Assembly (NCBI RefSeq): GCF_900101495.1
Contig: NZ_FMUS01000007.1
Span: 1-64,000 of the forward strand
Direction of reading: 5' to 3'
Length of the DNA: 64,000 nt
Source of the DNA: Alkaliphilus peptidifermentans DSM 18978
GTDB taxonomy: Bacteria; Bacillota; Clostridia; Peptostreptococcales; Natronincolaceae
In this document: positions 46,901 to 54,130 of the stretch, piece after piece
Layout of the letters: the number at the start of each line of letters is the position of its first letter
Numbering within the stretch: the first letter of the stretch is position 1
Made by a program: the position numbers and the translations under genes
Notes under the pieces: generated by a model
Database searches by the model: none
Told to the model about the DNA's origin: nothing
What the model saw: only the letters and a program-made list of their open reading frames with translations

Positions 46901-48837
46901 ATTTTACAACAAAGGGACTAACAGTTGATAAGGCAAATGGAACAGGCTTGACTTATGAAGATAATAGCATCAAAATAACCATAACCCATACCAGTGAAAA
47001 AAGCATAGAGACCAATGGCTTAATAGTTCATGCAGCAGTAAACAGTATTACCATAGAGACCCAACCAAAGCTAGAATATACCGAGGGTGAAGCCCTGGAT
47101 TTAAGTGGACTTAAAGTGAAACTACATTGGAGTAACAGTACAGAGGAAGAAATAGAATATGCAGATTTTACAGGAAATGGATTAACTGTTGATAAGACAG
47201 ATGGAACAATATTAACCATTGGAGATAATGGCAGTAAAATAACCATTACCCATACCAGTGGAAGCAGGATAGAGACTAATACCATAATAGTTAACGCAAT
47301 ACCTACATATACAGTAACCTTCATAGATTGGAATGGAGATATTCTCGAAACTGAAATAGTAACTGAAGGAAATTCAGCTACACCGCCTGCCAATCCTTCA
47401 AGACCTGGGTATATCTTTAATGGTTGGGATAAGGATTTTAGCAATGTGACTTCCAATCTAACAATAACAGCACAATATATAGAGGATTTACCTACAATAA
47501 CAGATCAAGAAAAGGTTTCGATAGATAAAGCTGCTTTAAGTATAGGATTTGCAGTGGGAGACAGTGCAAACTCGGTAACAGAAGATATAAGACTCACAAC
47601 TATAGGAGCTATGTATGGCTCAGGCATCAGCTGGACATCAAATAATAAAAACATAATTAAGATTAATACAAGTGGAGATATTGGATTAGTAACACGACCA
47701 ACATCAGGAAGTGGAGATGCACAAGTAACAGTAACAGCTGCAGTTTATAATAAAGGAGCCAGCGATGTAAGAGACTTCAGTCTTATAGTATTACAGCTTC
47801 AGCCGCCAGCATCCCAAAAAGTAACCATAAGCATAACAAAAACAGATATAACTACCGGAGGAAATAACGGAAGCATAACCATAACAGCATATGGTGGAAG
47901 CGGATCATATGAATATAGCAACGATAATGGATCAACATGGCAAGATTCCAACATATTTAGAGATTTAATTGCAGGAACATATAGAGTAATAGCAAGAGAC
48001 AGCTTAGAAACAAGCAATATATCAGAAGTAAATACCGTAACCATAATAAAGTCAGGTGGTTCCAGTGACGAAGGTTCAGGAGGCAGCAGTTCATCAGGTG
48101 GAGGGTCTTCATCAGGAAGCATTATTCAAAATCTAAAGATTACAGATAAAACACCAGAAAAATCTATCGTTGGTGAAGCCTACTCCTACAGGATTACCGC
48201 CACAGGAGGAAGTGGAGGATATAGCTTTGAAGTCACCAGCGGAACACTGCCAGAAGGATTAACCCTTTCAAAGGAAGGTGTAATTAGCGGTATACCGACT
48301 AAAGGAGGAACCTATAAATACACCATTACAGTAACAGATAAAAATGGCAGAGTTTCAAAGGAAAGCTTCATACAAATAATTGAAGAGAAGACAGAAGCAG
48401 TACAACAGGAAGAACCAACAGGAGAACCAATAAAGGAAGAAGAAACAATTGCTCCTAAAATACACATCCTACTAACCATAGGAGAAAGTGAAATAAAAAT
48501 AGATAATGAAGCCTATTTACTGGATGCAACACCCTTTATTGACGTAGCCTCCAACAGGACCTTGGTACCCATTAGATTCATCAGCGAAGCCTTAGGAGCA
48601 GAGGTAATCTGGCTATCAGAAACAAGGCAGGTTATAATCAAGGATGGAGAAAAAGAAATCCTTTTGACTATAGACTCAAAGGAAGTACTGGTAAATGGAG
48701 AAGCCATCATGATTGATTGCGAAGCAGCTATCTTGCCTCCAGGACGCACCTATGCACCATTACGTTTTATTTGTGAAGCCTTGGGTGCTACAGTGGAGTA
48801 TGATCCGGAGACTAGAGAGATTATGATAGTAAAATAA
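43945..48837 (+). CDS. Giant multi-domain surface protein with copper-amine-oxidase-type wall module
   Basis: 1630 residues; AAGGGGG precedes the ATG pair. In order: signal peptide (~1-28); beta-helix/GLUG-like repeats (~50-330, e.g. GHFDGNGHVISNL, GGLIGSL); Ig- and FN3-like domains (~395-690); a cadherin-like segment (~690-765); four tandem ~88-residue Ig-like repeats (769-1119) each with ETQPKLEYT and LDLSGLKVKLHWSN; an InlB-type repeat (~1120-1182); further Ig-like and SprB-like modules (~1183-1365); a Ser/Gly linker; a putative-Ig domain with GEAYSYRITATGGSGGYSF (~1395-1475); and two copper-amine-oxidase N-terminal repeats (~1508-1630, LVPIRFISEALGAEV and YAPLRFICEALGATV). The last are common cell-surface modules in clostridia. 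An adhesin or matrix role is inferred. Confidence 0.9.
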   Translation: MMKQRKCIIGLLTILLVFNIMSVSTVEATWPATSWQDSGVPDTTWYTTQTAEGKGSEANPYIIATAEELAGLAALVNSETSFANKYIRLANDINLAGKNWVMIGTNERRFVGHFDGNGHVISNLTSYSNNYEWAGLFGWVGTGNANVSIKNLGVVDINMEGKVRGAGGLVAYLTITNFRSTVIENCFTSGRIHSSAELARIGGLIGEVYISNAGNASLTIANSYSTMDIALTSTDNGISNIRYAGGLIGSLEYIGVNNNVPVTINNSYSATKLTTVNITRSRIGGFAGYVNTENQVHINNSIFDIQASAVSYAFHQTSASFAGVTSKTTSEMTGSSLTAGWDSDIWQAEEGFYPRLKVFNTVPGSVSRDSSLVSAIPLFLFENTTSPFLSDTSINVRRSFTVPVNGVTWTAEPSGILGFDGAGNVAFTSPGTDTNVTVTAQLSSGIKKKFVILCKSGVDPEDTIPPTISIGTITPSDFSVNISVSSDEFAEIYVLVKEASETAPSNANGIVSNNRTVKGTGTEYNALVGGLEHSTDYISYAIGIDATGNVSSIISGEFTTLQDATPPAWTGNTGVTISGKEARFRVSFNEEGTIKYVVLPDNFTAPSKEQVADGKDANNEAAYYYESNPYPTAGTSQNNVIDFSGFGAGYYRIYIICEDAYGNISNVVSSGTLRFYVKSSANDIIDFAVDGQIGAPEIDAVNHSVYFDIPNGTNITALEPIITVSAGATISPASGEPRDFSSPVTYTVTAEDNTPQNWEVTCYEVNLNSVTIETQPKLEYTEGEALDLSGLKVKLHWSNSTEEEIEYTDFTVKGLTVDKVDGTILTIGDNGSKMIITHISGSSVETNALIVNIAVVHNVTIETQPKLEYTAGEELDLSGLKVKLHWSNGTEEEVVFANFTAKGLTVDKANGTGLTYEDNSIKITITHTSEKSVETNGLIVHAAVNSITIETQPKLEYTDGEELDLSGLKVKLHWSNGIVEEVVFADFTTKGLTVDKANGTGLTYEDNSIKITITHTSEKSIETNGLIVHAAVNSITIETQPKLEYTEGEALDLSGLKVKLHWSNSTEEEIEYADFTGNGLTVDKTDGTILTIGDNGSKITITHTSGSRIETNTIIVNAIPTYTVTFIDWNGDILETEIVTEGNSATPPANPSRPGYIFNGWDKDFSNVTSNLTITAQYIEDLPTITDQEKVSIDKAALSIGFAVGDSANSVTEDIRLTTIGAMYGSGISWTSNNKNIIKINTSGDIGLVTRPTSGSGDAQVTVTAAVYNKGASDVRDFSLIVLQLQPPASQKVTISITKTDITTGGNNGSITITAYGGSGSYEYSNDNGSTWQDSNIFRDLIAGTYRVIARDSLETSNISEVNTVTIIKSGGSSDEGSGGSSSSGGGSSSGSIIQNLKITDKTPEKSIVGEAYSYRITATGGSGGYSFEVTSGTLPEGLTLSKEGVISGIPTKGGTYKYTITVTDKNGRVSKESFIQIIEEKTEAVQQEEPTGEPIKEEETIAPKIHILLTIGESEIKIDNEAYLLDATPFIDVASNRTLVPIRFISEALGAEVIWLSETRQVIIKDGEKEILLTIDSKEVLVNGEAIMIDCEAAILPPGRTYAPLRFICEALGATVEYDPETREIMIVK
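46252..47302 (+). repeat. Four tandem ~264-267 bp Ig-domain repeats in an A-B-B-A pattern
   Basis: Units start near 46252, 46519, 46783 and 47047. The two inner units are nearly identical to each other (GEELDL, NG, VVFA, GTGLTYEDN). The outer two share another version (GEALDL, NSTEEEIEY, GTILTIGDNGS). High DNA identity implies recent expansion or conversion. Confidence 0.9.
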
Positions 48838-48842
48838 CTATA

Positions 48843-48893
48843 ATGAAACATAGAAGAACTCAGAAGTAATTTCTGAGTTCTTCTATGTTTCAT
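48843..48893. terminator. Perfect 23-bp stem hairpin after the giant surface protein
   Basis: Arms 48843-48865 and 48871-48893 pair without mismatch around a 5-base loop. No T run follows on either strand. It starts six bases after the stop and probably acts as the 3' end of the mRNA; the perfection suggests recent origin. 48894-49072 holds no gene that I can see. Confidence 0.6.
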
Positions 48894-49072
48894 AGGCACA
48901 GCATAAACTTGCTCCTAGCCAGGGGATGTTTGGGGATCAGTGAAACACTAATCTTTTTTCACTTAAATCAGTGGAATTATTTTAAAATAGAAGTTTAGCT
49001 TTATAATTTGAAAATATTCCCCGTGAAATCTTTTGAGTGAGCTGGATTATGCAATGGTGTAAGAAAGAAATT

Positions 49073-49128
49073 GGTGGCAAACAAAACGTCCCCTTGGCTG
49101 TTGACTGTCTTGGCTTGTCCTTGGCTCC
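49073..49128 (+). repeat. REP-like repeat, exact copy with TTGGC-rich tail
   Basis: The 20-mer is at 49073-49092, followed by CTTGGCTG and three further spaced TTGGCT/TTGTC motifs to 49128. The ~30 bases before it (GTGTAAGAAAGAAATT) match those before the copy at 53688, so the conserved unit extends leftwards. Confidence 0.9.
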
Positions 49129-49130
49129 GA

Positions 49131-49323
49131 TTACATCATATTACGTTCCTTAGCAAACTGCATAAGTAATGTGGTTTTTCCATAGCCGGCATCGGCATGT
49201 ATATAAGTTAAGCTACTGTACTTGGGGGCCATTTTATTAATTAGACGTGATCTGCGGAGAGTGTTTCGATGAGCTGTAGGTATAAAAGAGTCAATTAAAC
49301 GAGCTACTTTTTCAGTGGTCTCA
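49131..49323 (-). pseudogene. Fragment of a MalT-type LuxR-family regulator
   Basis: An unbroken 63-codon minus-strand frame reads IPTAHRNTLRRSRLINKM and HADAGYGKTTLLMQFAK, the N-terminal arm and Walker A of large MalT-like LuxR regulators (usually ~850 residues). It has no start and ends at a stop soon after the P-loop. Both ends abut REP-like sequence (49073-49128 and 49324-49343). It is a stranded gene piece with no in-window parent. Confidence 0.7.
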
Positions 49324-49343
49324 ACCTGTCCCCATGTCCCTCT
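49324..49343 (-). repeat. Degenerate REP-like end beside the LuxR fragment
   Basis: On the minus strand GGGACATGGGGACAGGTTG begins immediately after the stop of the lipoprotein gene. It resembles the GGGGAC core of the family but lacks the 20-mer. Confidence 0.4.
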
Positions 49344-50179
49344 TATTTAATTTCAAATGTTTTTTCATATATCACAGCCTCACCATAATCATACAACAGT
49401 GATTGTTTTAACAACATCCATTCCCCTTGAACAAATTCATATTGATACTCAATCACACCCAATAAGCTATTGTGCGTAAACCCAGGAATTGTTTTTATAA
49501 AAACCACAGCATCTTTTCCATCGTTATTGATCTCCCTAATGTCAACAACATTGAAACCAGAATTATTAAGCTGACTTGAGAGAGTCGACTCATCTACTTG
49601 CTGAAAGGGAAGTATGTCACTCTCTATAAGTTTTGGTTCGTATTCTACCTCAAAGCCAGTCATATAATCATGCAATATGAGTTTCTGTTCACTTTTTCTT
49701 ATTTTGAAACCCTCAGCACTGGACCGACTTTCCACAAGATACGGTATAATCAGATCATCCTTAAAGTCACAAATTACCGCAGCATATTTATAGGCATAAA
49801 AAGGCTCCGACCAAGATAAATCTAGGGTTTCAGTCTCATTAATAGTAATTAAGATTCCTTTTCCCGAGGTACCCGAGTTTATTACTGACATGTTAGCTAC
49901 CAATCCGATACGTGAAAATGTTTTAGTATAGGATTGCTTTTTTCCGTAAGAAAGCTTGACTGTATACTCATTGTTATCAATATTTTCGCTTTCAATCAAT
50001 ACAATGGTTTCTGGTGAATTATCACCGTTAATATCCTCTGAGATGGTTTCTAGAACATTTAGTACTATCTTTTCACCTTCAAGGGTTTGTTCACTCCCAA
50101 ATAAATTTTTGCATCCTGTCTGTAGACTCATAATCATCAAGAGTCCGATTATTAGAATGATTAAGCGCTTTCTTCCCAT
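49343..50179 (-). CDS. Lipoprotein of unknown function
   Basis: GGGAGGT precedes ATG 50179. 278 residues with signal peptide and lipobox (MSLQTGC). After it comes EDINGDNSPETIVLIES, an FG-GAP/VCBS-like calcium loop motif typical of proteins annotated 'FG-GAP repeat', and a similar DIREINNDGKDAVVF later. The remainder is mostly beta. It is 66 bases downstream of the next minus-strand gene and evidently in one operon with it. Function unknown. Confidence 0.8.
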   Translation of the reverse strand: MGRKRLIILIIGLLMIMSLQTGCKNLFGSEQTLEGEKIVLNVLETISEDINGDNSPETIVLIESENIDNNEYTVKLSYGKKQSYTKTFSRIGLVANMSVINSGTSGKGILITINETETLDLSWSEPFYAYKYAAVICDFKDDLIIPYLVESRSSAEGFKIRKSEQKLILHDYMTGFEVEYEPKLIESDILPFQQVDESTLSSQLNNSGFNVVDIREINNDGKDAVVFIKTIPGFTHNSLLGVIEYQYEFVQGEWMLLKQSLLYDYGEAVIYEKTFEIK

Positions 50180-50245
50180 TTTTACCTCCCATAATTAAAG
50201 TTAGGCGCAAGAATTTGCATCCCACGCCTTAACTAATAGATTTTA

Positions 50246-51196
50246 CTACTCTACAGCTTCTTCAGTGATGTTTTCAATGTCAGTTAGATTGTATGTATCT
50301 GACGAGTAAAGTGTTTCTACCAATATGCTCTCATCACCCTTTACCTTTATATCCCCGTAGGGTTTGTCCCAGTCAAACTTCTTAATGTTCTTTAACTTCT
50401 CCTTCGGGTTCCTTTCTGCCTTCACGAGAGAAACCTTATTCTTTTTTTCGCTCCACTCAAAAAAGTACATTTCTCCTGATTCAGAAAGGGCGGGACCACC
50501 TATAATGAGAACATCAGAATCAGTTTCATAGAGTACCGTGTCGTCATCCTCCATGATTTTATCATTTCCTCTTACCTCTGAAAAAAATGGTTGCGGCAAG
50601 GAATAGTAAACATGATGCATTTCTTTATCCCACACAAAGCCTACACCATCATGTTTACGAATACGATCACCAGTTCCTGCATCAAAAACAACATATACTT
50701 CAAGACTAGGATTAACATGACCTGTAAATGCTATCAAATCAGAATTAAGCCATTGGACTCCCAATACCGTTGTATACCATACATTGTCTAGGCTTAATAC
50801 TCTAGCCTTTTTGGACTCTAGGTCAACAACCACTATATCATCAAAAATTGTTTTTTCTCTGTCGCTCAACCTAAGAAACGCTTGATTTTTACCGTCAGGA
50901 GACTCACATGCAAATGGCATTTCCCTAATTAATTCTATTTCTTCCTTTGACATTTCAAACTCAATATCTTGACTCTGTGTGACCTCATCTTGAATACCTA
51001 ATGACTCCAAAGTGGTCGACTCCTCGCTTGTATCTTCAGGAGTGTTATCCTCATTGAGCTGTTCTTCGGTAGATTCATTAATAGTATCTTGATTTACAGT
51101 CTCAATGATGTTTTCTGAATTAGAAGCAACACCAAACACTGTAATAATAAGACTGGCTATAACAAAAAACGCAATTATTCCATACTGTTTTTTCAT
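50246..51196 (-). CDS. Membrane-anchored or secreted protein with TolB-like beta region
   Basis: AAGGAGGG precedes ATG 51196. 316 residues. An N-terminal hydrophobic segment (GIIAFFVIASLIITVFGVAS) is followed by a very acidic Glu/Thr/Asn linker (~27-90) and a beta-rich domain with FACESPDGKNQAFLRLSD and GVQWLNSDLIAFTGH, reminiscent of TolB/WD-type propeller blades. No lipobox. The lipoprotein at 52083 has a similar SPD-type blade, so the two may be distant paralogues. Function unknown. Confidence 0.78.
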   Translation of the reverse strand: MKKQYGIIAFFVIASLIITVFGVASNSENIIETVNQDTINESTEEQLNEDNTPEDTSEESTTLESLGIQDEVTQSQDIEFEMSKEEIELIREMPFACESPDGKNQAFLRLSDREKTIFDDIVVVDLESKKARVLSLDNVWYTTVLGVQWLNSDLIAFTGHVNPSLEVYVVFDAGTGDRIRKHDGVGFVWDKEMHHVYYSLPQPFFSEVRGNDKIMEDDDTVLYETDSDVLIIGGPALSESGEMYFFEWSEKKNKVSLVKAERNPKEKLKNIKKFDWDKPYGDIKVKGDESILVETLYSSDTYNLTDIENITEEAVE

Positions 51197-51376
51197 ATTT
51201 TCCCTCCTTGTAAGATAAATATAGGGGCAGGGTTCAAAACCTCCCCCGAATGTTCCTTGATAATTTAATTGTATTGTTCAGATGAATCAGTGACACCTAG
51301 GATTGAAATTTCTAAACATCGTTGTTATAATCTATTTGTCAGAGAGATAGATGTGCGTTCCTCCTGGATCCCTCTT

Positions 51377-51570
51377 TTAAATGAGGTTTTCTCCGTACCA
51401 ATCATCTATCTCAATTTGAAGTGTTTTTCTTAATCCTTTTAATATAAAACACATTGCATCCTTAAAACTCATTTTAGCAGTTTTTCTAGTAAAAAATGTA
51501 ATTTTGTACGATTGTTAATCATAAAAAGTGAATCATTAATTTGTTTTTTGGCTATTTCAAGAGCAGTCAT
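51377..51570 (-). pseudogene. Frameshifted N-terminal fragment of an IS4-type transposase
   Basis: From ATG 51570 the minus strand reads MTALEIAKKQINDSLFMINN then RTKLHFLLEK. One base is missing after LLEK; in the restored frame it continues TAKMSFKDAMCFILKGLRKT and LQIEIDDWYGENLI before a stop. This resembles the start of IS4-group transposases as I recall them. The catalytic core is absent. The rest of 51197-51743 contains no gene I can support. Confidence 0.6.
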
Positions 51571-51743
51571 AAAATTTTTTAAAATTTTTATATCACCCAA
51601 TAATAGTAAGATATACCTTTAATAAAGGCATCCTACTCAATTATTAGGGCATTTTAAAAAAGTCAAGTGTTTTTGTAAATTTTATAAAGTTTTTTTGCTT
51701 ATTAATATTAATTTATTTCCTTATTTTCACATTATAGCACATT

Positions 51744-51769
51744 GGTCTGACATCCCCTTGGCTCCTTGG
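51744..51769 (+). repeat. Variant REP-like repeat, left of a gene fragment
   Basis: GGTCTGACATCCCCTTGGCT plus CCTTGG: the GG...TCCCCTTGGC frame of the family with a changed middle. It ends where the orphan reading frame 51766-51910 begins. Confidence 0.55.
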
Positions 51770-51910
51770 AAAAAGCAGGCGCACTAGGTATAGAAGTGAT
51801 TACCTGTATGCCAGATAATATCAAAGAAGGTAAAAAAGCCAGTGATTATGCTTTGCTACACCTTGATGAATTACCAACTGTTGAAGTGCCAACATCAACA
51901 AAGACTAGGT
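51766..51910 (+). pseudogene. Orphan gene fragment between two REP-like sequences
   Basis: The frame reads EKAGALGIEVITCMPDNIKE then GKKASDYALLHLDELPTVEV, a protein-like sequence without a start site. It runs into REP-like sequence at both ends. I do not recognise its parent. The residues past ~48 are encoded by repeat DNA. Confidence 0.5.
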
Positions 51911-51914
51911 CATA

Positions 51915-51950
51915 CCAAGCATACCAAGGGGCTCGTTTTTTGCAAAAACC
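51915..51950 (-). repeat. Variant REP-like repeat, right of a gene fragment
   Basis: CCAAGCATACCAAGGGGCTC then a T run and GCAAAAACC: doubled CCAAG tail and GGGG core as in the family, with a diverged 3' half. Orientation is opposite to the variant at 51744-51769, so the two face each other around the fragment. Confidence 0.55.
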
Positions 51951-52082
51951 TCTTTTATTGTAACATATTAGGTAAATATGATAAGGTGATAATAGGTGAT
52001 CATCAAATAATTAGTAAAAAAAAGATGTATGCCATAATCCTCAGATGCAGGATAAAGGAGACATTTAAGGGGAGGTATGTAA

Positions 52083-52826
52083 ATGTTTAATGCTACAAAT
52101 AAATTGAAACTTATTACTATTATTATAATATTACCTTTATTAATAAACACTGGATGCTCATATAACAAGCATATGGAAAGTAAAGAAGGAGATTTAGATT
52201 CTGTTGTAGTAACATCAAATTCTGAGCATGAAGAAAATTTGCATGTAATAAATAGTACTTATGAAAACATTAACGAGAAGGTCCAAAAGCAAGAAGATAT
52301 TTATGGTATAACATGGTTATCGGAGGAGTCTATTGTTGCTTTTGTTAAAGGAAACCCAGATGAATGGTATGGACAAATGTACATCTGGCAAGTAGGGGAA
52401 ACAGAACCAACACTTATTGATGACAAGGAATATAGAATATGTGAACTAATCCCGTCACCAGACCATCAATATTTTTTAGCTGATATAGGTACTTCTATAC
52501 AACGGATAGGCAGCATTGTTTCAATTGAAGACAAGGTAACGATAGATACATTTGGATGCATTGGAACTGGGTTTTGGTCACCTGACTCTGAATGGTTAAT
52601 CTTTGGTCAGCTTAGTGATATTAAGCCTAAAATAGATATAGAACTAGATGGAACAGTTGACCTAGTTAAGTATAATATAAAAACAAAAGAAATAATTGTA
52701 CTTGAGGAGGGCACTTCAGACTATTATTTCACTCTAATAAAACAAGTGGAGGATGGAACAATTATCTATGCAAAAGCTTATTATGAGAGTGATGAGTTAG
52801 ACGAAGAGGGGAAAATACACTTTTAA
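52083..52826 (+). CDS. Lipoprotein with TolB-like beta-propeller blades
   Basis: AGGGGAGGT precedes the ATG. 247 residues; signal peptide ends in the lipobox INTGC. The mature protein has a short Glu/Asn-rich linker, then blade-like repeats: DIYGITWLSEESIVAFVKG, ICELIPSPDHQYFLADIG, GTGFWSPDSEWLIFGQL and DLVKYNIKTKEIIVL. The SPD motifs are typical of TolB-type propellers. At ~200 mature residues it has too few blades for a closed propeller, so it may be truncated or oligomeric. Role unknown. Confidence 0.75.
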   Translation: MFNATNKLKLITIIIILPLLINTGCSYNKHMESKEGDLDSVVVTSNSEHEENLHVINSTYENINEKVQKQEDIYGITWLSEESIVAFVKGNPDEWYGQMYIWQVGETEPTLIDDKEYRICELIPSPDHQYFLADIGTSIQRIGSIVSIEDKVTIDTFGCIGTGFWSPDSEWLIFGQLSDIKPKIDIELDGTVDLVKYNIKTKEIIVLEEGTSDYYFTLIKQVEDGTIIYAKAYYESDELDEEGKIHF

Positions 52827-52900
52827 TTTAGTTTTTGAACTTACAGATAATACTCTTAAATAAAAGATTAAAAACTAAGGGGTAGGGGGATTAATTTATT

Positions 52901-53626
52901 ATGTTTAAATCAAAGAGAATCACATTTACTATAATTGTTTCAATGTTATTTATGATGGCTGTTTGTACATCTATATCTTTTGGAAATGCAGCAGAACCCC
53001 CATCAATATTAATAATAGTACCTAATGCACCTAATGACCTTCATATAACCATTGGATCCAATGATGAATATAATGAAGCCAGCAAAAGGGATAAGATTAT
53101 TGAAACATATTATACTTTTTATTCAAGAGATTTAAGAAACATACATGATTATAACCTGAGAATAAGTACTGAAAACAACAGCTTTGAAATAGCTCTAGAG
53201 GAATCATTAAATACATATAATAATGTATTTATACTGAATTTAGAGAATCAATCGTTGACTAAAGGAAAATCAACATCACGATCAATTAAATTAGTGTCAT
53301 TTAGAATAATATTGACACTTATGATAGAAGGACTGGTATTCCTATTATTTGGATTTAGACAGAAAAGATCATGGATTATTTTCCTCATAATAAATTTAAT
53401 TACGCAAGGAGGTTTAAATCTTTGGCTTAATGGATTTTCTCCTTTGGCCAGCTATATAATTTTTTCTCTAATATTTGCAGAGTTGATAATATTTGCTGTA
53501 GAAATTATTGCATTTTCAACATTAGTAAAGGAGCATAGTGGATATAGAAAAGTTTCATTTGTACTTGTGGCAAATCTCTTAAGTTTAATTGCAGGAGGAT
53601 ATATGATTACAATCCTTCCTATATAA
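52901..53626 (+). CDS. Membrane protein of unknown function
   Basis: 241 residues. An N-terminal signal-like helix (~8-28, ITFTIIVSMLFMMAVCT) is followed by an extracytoplasmic domain (~30-125) and four TM helices (~132-240; e.g. IILTLMIEGLVFLLFGF, FLLIINLITQGGLNLWL-type and IIFSLIFAELIIFAVEII). I do not recognise the family. GGGGTAGGGGG is 17 bases before the start. A REP-like repeat follows 62 bases after the stop. Confidence 0.75.
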   Translation: MFKSKRITFTIIVSMLFMMAVCTSISFGNAAEPPSILIIVPNAPNDLHITIGSNDEYNEASKRDKIIETYYTFYSRDLRNIHDYNLRISTENNSFEIALEESLNTYNNVFILNLENQSLTKGKSTSRSIKLVSFRIILTLMIEGLVFLLFGFRQKRSWIIFLIINLITQGGLNLWLNGFSPLASYIIFSLIFAELIIFAVEIIAFSTLVKEHSGYRKVSFVLVANLLSLIAGGYMITILPI

Positions 53627-53687
53627 TCAATTAGGCATTAACTAATTTTACAAGAGCTAGATTGAGAAAGAGTGTAAAAAAGAAATT

Positions 53688-53712
53688 GGTGGCAAACAAA
53701 ACGTCCCCATGG
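53688..53712 (+). repeat. REP-like repeat, exact copy
   Basis: 20-mer at 53688-53707 followed by CATGG. The left flank GTGTAAAAAAGAAATT matches the flank of the copy at 49073. Confidence 0.9.
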
Positions 53713-53776
53713 TGGGTTTCAATCAAGAACATTTAACTTTAGAATTTTACAAGTAGTCAAGAATTAATTTATATGA

Positions 53777-53816
53777 CAAAGCACCCTATGCTCTTTAGTG
53801 AGAATAGGGTGCTTTG
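53777..53816. other. Hairpin between two REP-like repeats
   Basis: A 13-bp perfect stem CAAAGCACCCTAT / ATAGGGTGCTTTG with a 14-base loop and no T run on either strand. It could be a weak terminator for the membrane protein gene. Confidence 0.5.
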
Positions 53817-53834
53817 CTGTCATGCCAAGAAAAA

Positions 53835-53877
53835 GGTGGCAAACAAAACGTCCCTGTGGCTGTGTACGTGGCTGTGG
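53835..53877 (+). repeat. REP-like repeat, exact 20-mer with GTGGCT tail
   Basis: 20-mer at 53835-53854 followed by TGTGGCTGTGTACGTGGCTG, a doubled TGTGGCTG/CGTGGCTG tail. It is the last copy before the xylF promoter region; none follows to the end of the window. Confidence 0.9.
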
Positions 53878-54041
53878 TTAGATTTTTTTATCGTAAATTT
53901 TTACTATTATAATATTTAAAAAAACAAATGAAATAAAATCCTATAGAATAACGAAATATCCTACAGAGGCAAACAAGTCTATTAAAAAGAATTAAAGAAA
54001 TATATTAAAATAAGAAGCTGAATGCTTTTTTACAGATTTTA

Positions 54042-54055
54042 AGAAAACGTTTACT
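54042..54055 (+). promoter_or_regulatory. Probable cre (CcpA) site before xylF
   Basis: AGAAAACGTTTACT matches the palindromic cre core TGAAARCGYTTNCA at 12 of 14 positions, 76 bases before the xylF start. Catabolite repression of a pentose transporter by CcpA is well established in Firmicutes. Confidence 0.55.
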
Positions 54056-54130
54056 TAGAACAATAAGCAATGTTTTATAGCGAAGGGCATATTTTGTGCC
54101 ATTCGTTAATATAAAAAAGGAGGAATAATA

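Noticed and set aside
46266-47456. Long minus-strand frames within the giant surface protein (also in the SLH protein and xylH)
   Set aside because: They are antisense shadows created by repetitive or biased codons in a well-supported plus-strand gene and lack ribosome sites.
51842-52090. Plus-strand 82-codon frame overlapping the orphan fragment and REP-like repeat
   Set aside because: It is out of frame with the protein-like fragment, runs through repeat DNA and overlaps the next gene's start; composition looks non-coding.
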